Shown here: positions 6,032-7,482 of the stretch, piece by piece | Numbering within the stretch: the first letter of the stretch is position 1 | Layout of the letters: the number at the start of each line of letters is the position of its first letter | Origin: Rubrimonas sp036735545 | GTDB lineage: Bacteria > Pseudomonadota > Alphaproteobacteria > Rhodobacterales > Rhodobacteraceae | Assembly (NCBI GenBank): GCA_036735545.1 | Contig: DAINOD010000121.1 | Span: 1-7,482 of the forward strand | Reading direction: 5' to 3' | Length of the DNA stretch: 7,482 nucleotides | Made by a program: the position numbers and the translations under genes | The notes under the pieces: model-generated | What the model saw: the letters and a program-made list of their open reading frames with translations, nothing else | What the model was told of the DNA's origin: nothing | The model's database searches: none

Positions 6032-6993
6032 CACGTCCCCCGCAGCCGCACCGCGGCCTCGCGCGGCAGGTCGAAGGCGATCTCGCCGCCGACGGCGAGC
6101 GGCGGCGCAGCGGCGGGGCTGTCGGCCTTCACCACGCCCAGAGGCGTGTCCAGCACGTACTCCCGCCGTTCGCCGGCGAAGGCCGCGCCGCGCACGACGC
6201 CGCGGTGGGGGCCCGCGCCCAGCGTCACGCCGCCCGGTCGCCAGGCGAGCAGCCCCTCGCCGTGCGGATCGGGGAGGATCGTCTCGAAGCCGACGAAATC
6301 CGCCACGAAGGCCGAGACCGGAGCGGTGTAGATCGCCTCGGGCGCGCCGACCTGCTCGATGCGGCCCTCGCGCATCACCACGATGCGGTCGGCCAGCGCC
6401 ATCGCCTCGGTCTGGTCATGGGTCACGAAGACCATGGTGACGCCGGTCACGCGCTGCACGCGCTGGAGCTCCAGGCGCATCTCGAGCCGCAGCCGCGCGT
6501 CGAGGTTGGACAGCGGCTCGTCGAGCAGCAGCACCTTGGGCTGCATCACCAGCGAGCGCGCCAGCGCCACCCGCTGCTGCTGTCCGCCCGACAGCGCCGC
6601 GGGCATCCGGTCGGCGAGCGCGGCGAGGCCCACGGTCTCCAGGCCCGCGCGCACCTTTTCGGCGAGGTCGGGCTCGCGCCGCAGGCGCAGGCCGAAGGCC
6701 ACGTTCTCGAACACGTTGAGATGGGGGAACAGCGCGTAGGACTGGAACATGAGCCCGACCTGCCGCCGGCTGGGCGGCACGCGCGTGACGTCGCGCCCGT
6801 CGATGCGGATAGAGCCCGACACCGGCTTTAGCAGCCCGGCGATGGCGCGCATGGTCGTCGTCTTCCCGCAACCCGAGGGGCCGAGCAGGGCGACCAGCTC
6901 GCCGCGGGCGATGTCGAGGTCGAGCGCCTCGACGGCGATCGCGCGTCCATAGCCGAGCGTCAGCCGCTCGAGCGAGACGAACCCGTCAGACAT
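6031..6993 (-). CDS. PotA-type ABC transporter ATP-binding protein
   Basis: This is the ATPase of a binding-protein-dependent importer, acting on the cytoplasmic face of the inner membrane. The 320 residues carry a complete nucleotide-binding domain: Walker A GPSGCGKTT (38-46), Q-loop MFQSYALFPHL (Q84), signature LSGGQQQ (134-140), Walker B VLLLDEP (154-160), D-loop SNLD (162-165) and switch histidine VTHD (H192). After about residue 235 comes a short TOBE-like regulatory domain, including WRPGGVTLG. It is shorter than E. coli PotA (378 aa), mainly at the C-terminus. The family covers polyamine, iron, thiamine, phosphonate and other importers, so the fold does not reveal the substrate. The ATG at 6993 overlaps the permease stop by 8 bp (ATGTCTGA). 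Three catabolic or salvage genes for nucleosides and bases follow, hence nucleoside or nucleobase import is the best guess. I omit a symbol because the substrate is unknown. Confidence 0.94.
   Translation of the reverse strand: MSDGFVSLERLTLGYGRAIAVEALDLDIARGELVALLGPSGCGKTTTMRAIAGLLKPVSGSIRIDGRDVTRVPPSRRQVGLMFQSYALFPHLNVFENVAFGLRLRREPDLAEKVRAGLETVGLAALADRMPAALSGGQQQRVALARSLVMQPKVLLLDEPLSNLDARLRLEMRLELQRVQRVTGVTMVFVTHDQTEAMALADRIVVMREGRIEQVGAPEAIYTAPVSAFVADFVGFETILPDPHGEGLLAWRPGGVTLGAGPHRGVVRGAAFAGERREYVLDTPLGVVKADSPAAAPPLAVGGEIAFDLPREAAVRLRGT
6036..6041 (-). promoter_or_regulatory. Ribosome binding site of the nucleoside hydrolase gene
   Basis: GGGGGA on the minus strand lies inside the last codons of the ATPase gene, 4 bases before the ATG at 6031 and only 1 base before the GTG at 6034. 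The spacing favours the ATG as the start. Confidence 0.5.
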
Positions 6994-7482
6994 AGCGCGA
7001 GAACCCCAGGAACCGCTCGGCGGCGAAAACGATGGCGATGGACATGAAGGCCAGCAGAGAGGCGAGCGCGGCCACCGAGGGATCGTAGTTCATCTCCATG
7101 TAGGCGATCATGTCGATGGGCAGGGTGCGCACGCCGGGACCGCTGAGAAACAGCGACACCGGCACCTGGTTGAAGCTGGTGACGAAACCCAGGATGAAGG
7201 CCGCCAGCACCCCGCCGCGGATGTTGGGCAGAACCACGCGCCGGAAGGCGCCGAGGCGCGTGCAGCCGAGCAGGATCGCCGCCTCCTCGATGTCGCCGCG
7301 CAGGTTCTGCAGGCTCGCCGTGACCACCCGCACCGCATAGGGCAGCACCAGCGCGGTATGGGCGAGAAAGAGCGCGGGCAGGATCGCCAGCCCCGTCGGC
7401 AGCACGAGATAGCGCAGCAGCGCGAGGCCCACGATGATGCCCGGCACGATGATCGGCGCCGACACCACCAGCCGCACGGTCT
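6986..7482 (-). CDS. PotC-type ABC transporter permease, C-terminal part (partial)
   Basis: This is the C-terminal 164 residues of an inner-membrane permease; the 5' end lies beyond the window. The EAA loop that docks on the ATPase is seen as EEAAILLGCTRLGAFRRVVLP (about 7288-7226). Hydrophobic segments fit four membrane spans: VVSAPIIVPGIIVGLALL, ILPALFLAHTALVLPYAV, VLAAFILGFVTSF and VAALASLLAFMSIAIVFAA. The block MIAYMEMNYDPSVAALASLLAF resembles the PotC/CysW side of polyamine-type transporters. A GTG and other codons near the window edge are internal, not starts: the frame is open to the end, and the visible part is too short for a full permease (usually 260-280 aa). Partner permease and periplasmic binding-protein genes, if present, should lie at higher coordinates. 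The stop overlaps the ATPase start by 8 bp. Confidence 0.92.
   Translation of the reverse strand, partial: TVRLVVSAPIIVPGIIVGLALLRYLVLPTGLAILPALFLAHTALVLPYAVRVVTASLQNLRGDIEEAAILLGCTRLGAFRRVVLPNIRGGVLAAFILGFVTSFNQVPVSLFLSGPGVRTLPIDMIAYMEMNYDPSVAALASLLAFMSIAIVFAAERFLGFSRYV

Overview
The window is very GC-rich DNA, with G or C at almost every third codon position. It carries one minus-strand gene series: every gene I accept is read from high to low coordinates, with short overlaps or tiny gaps over the upstream half. Gene content and composition suggest a high-GC alphaproteobacterium (Rhodobacterales or Rhizobiales type). That placement is inference, because there is no rRNA or taxonomic marker here.

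In transcription order, the right half (7482 to 2692) looks like one operon. It begins with the C-terminal part of a PotC-type ABC permease (cut by the window edge), overlapping a PotA-type ABC ATPase by 8 bp. The ATPase stop overlaps the start of an inosine/uridine-type nucleoside hydrolase by 1 bp (TGATG). The hydrolase overlaps an Ade-family adenine deaminase by 4 bp (ATGA). Five bases later a GTG starts a type I phosphoribosyltransferase. Read together, this is a salvage line: import an N-glycoside, cleave the base from ribose, deaminate adenine to hypoxanthine, and recapture a base with PRPP. The reactions are known for the families; the imported substrate and the base used by the transferase are inferences.

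A 303-bp gene-free spacer (2389-2691) follows. It holds a 14-bp unit repeated three times, other short repeats and palindromes, and near its end the ribosome binding site of the next gene. Then comes nadE (268-2388), a two-domain glutamine-dependent NAD+ synthetase of the long Mycobacterium type. It may be co-transcribed or have its own promoter.

A 147-bp spacer (121-267) holds a GC-rich stem-loop and then an AT-rich leader. It precedes the first 40 codons of a further minus-strand gene, which is cut by the left edge and not recognised. I found no tRNA, rRNA, CRISPR array, insertion sequence or obvious foreign DNA. The features most worth attention are the nucleoside hydrolase's departures from the canonical active site, the unassigned transporter substrate, and the repeat-rich spacer ahead of nadE.
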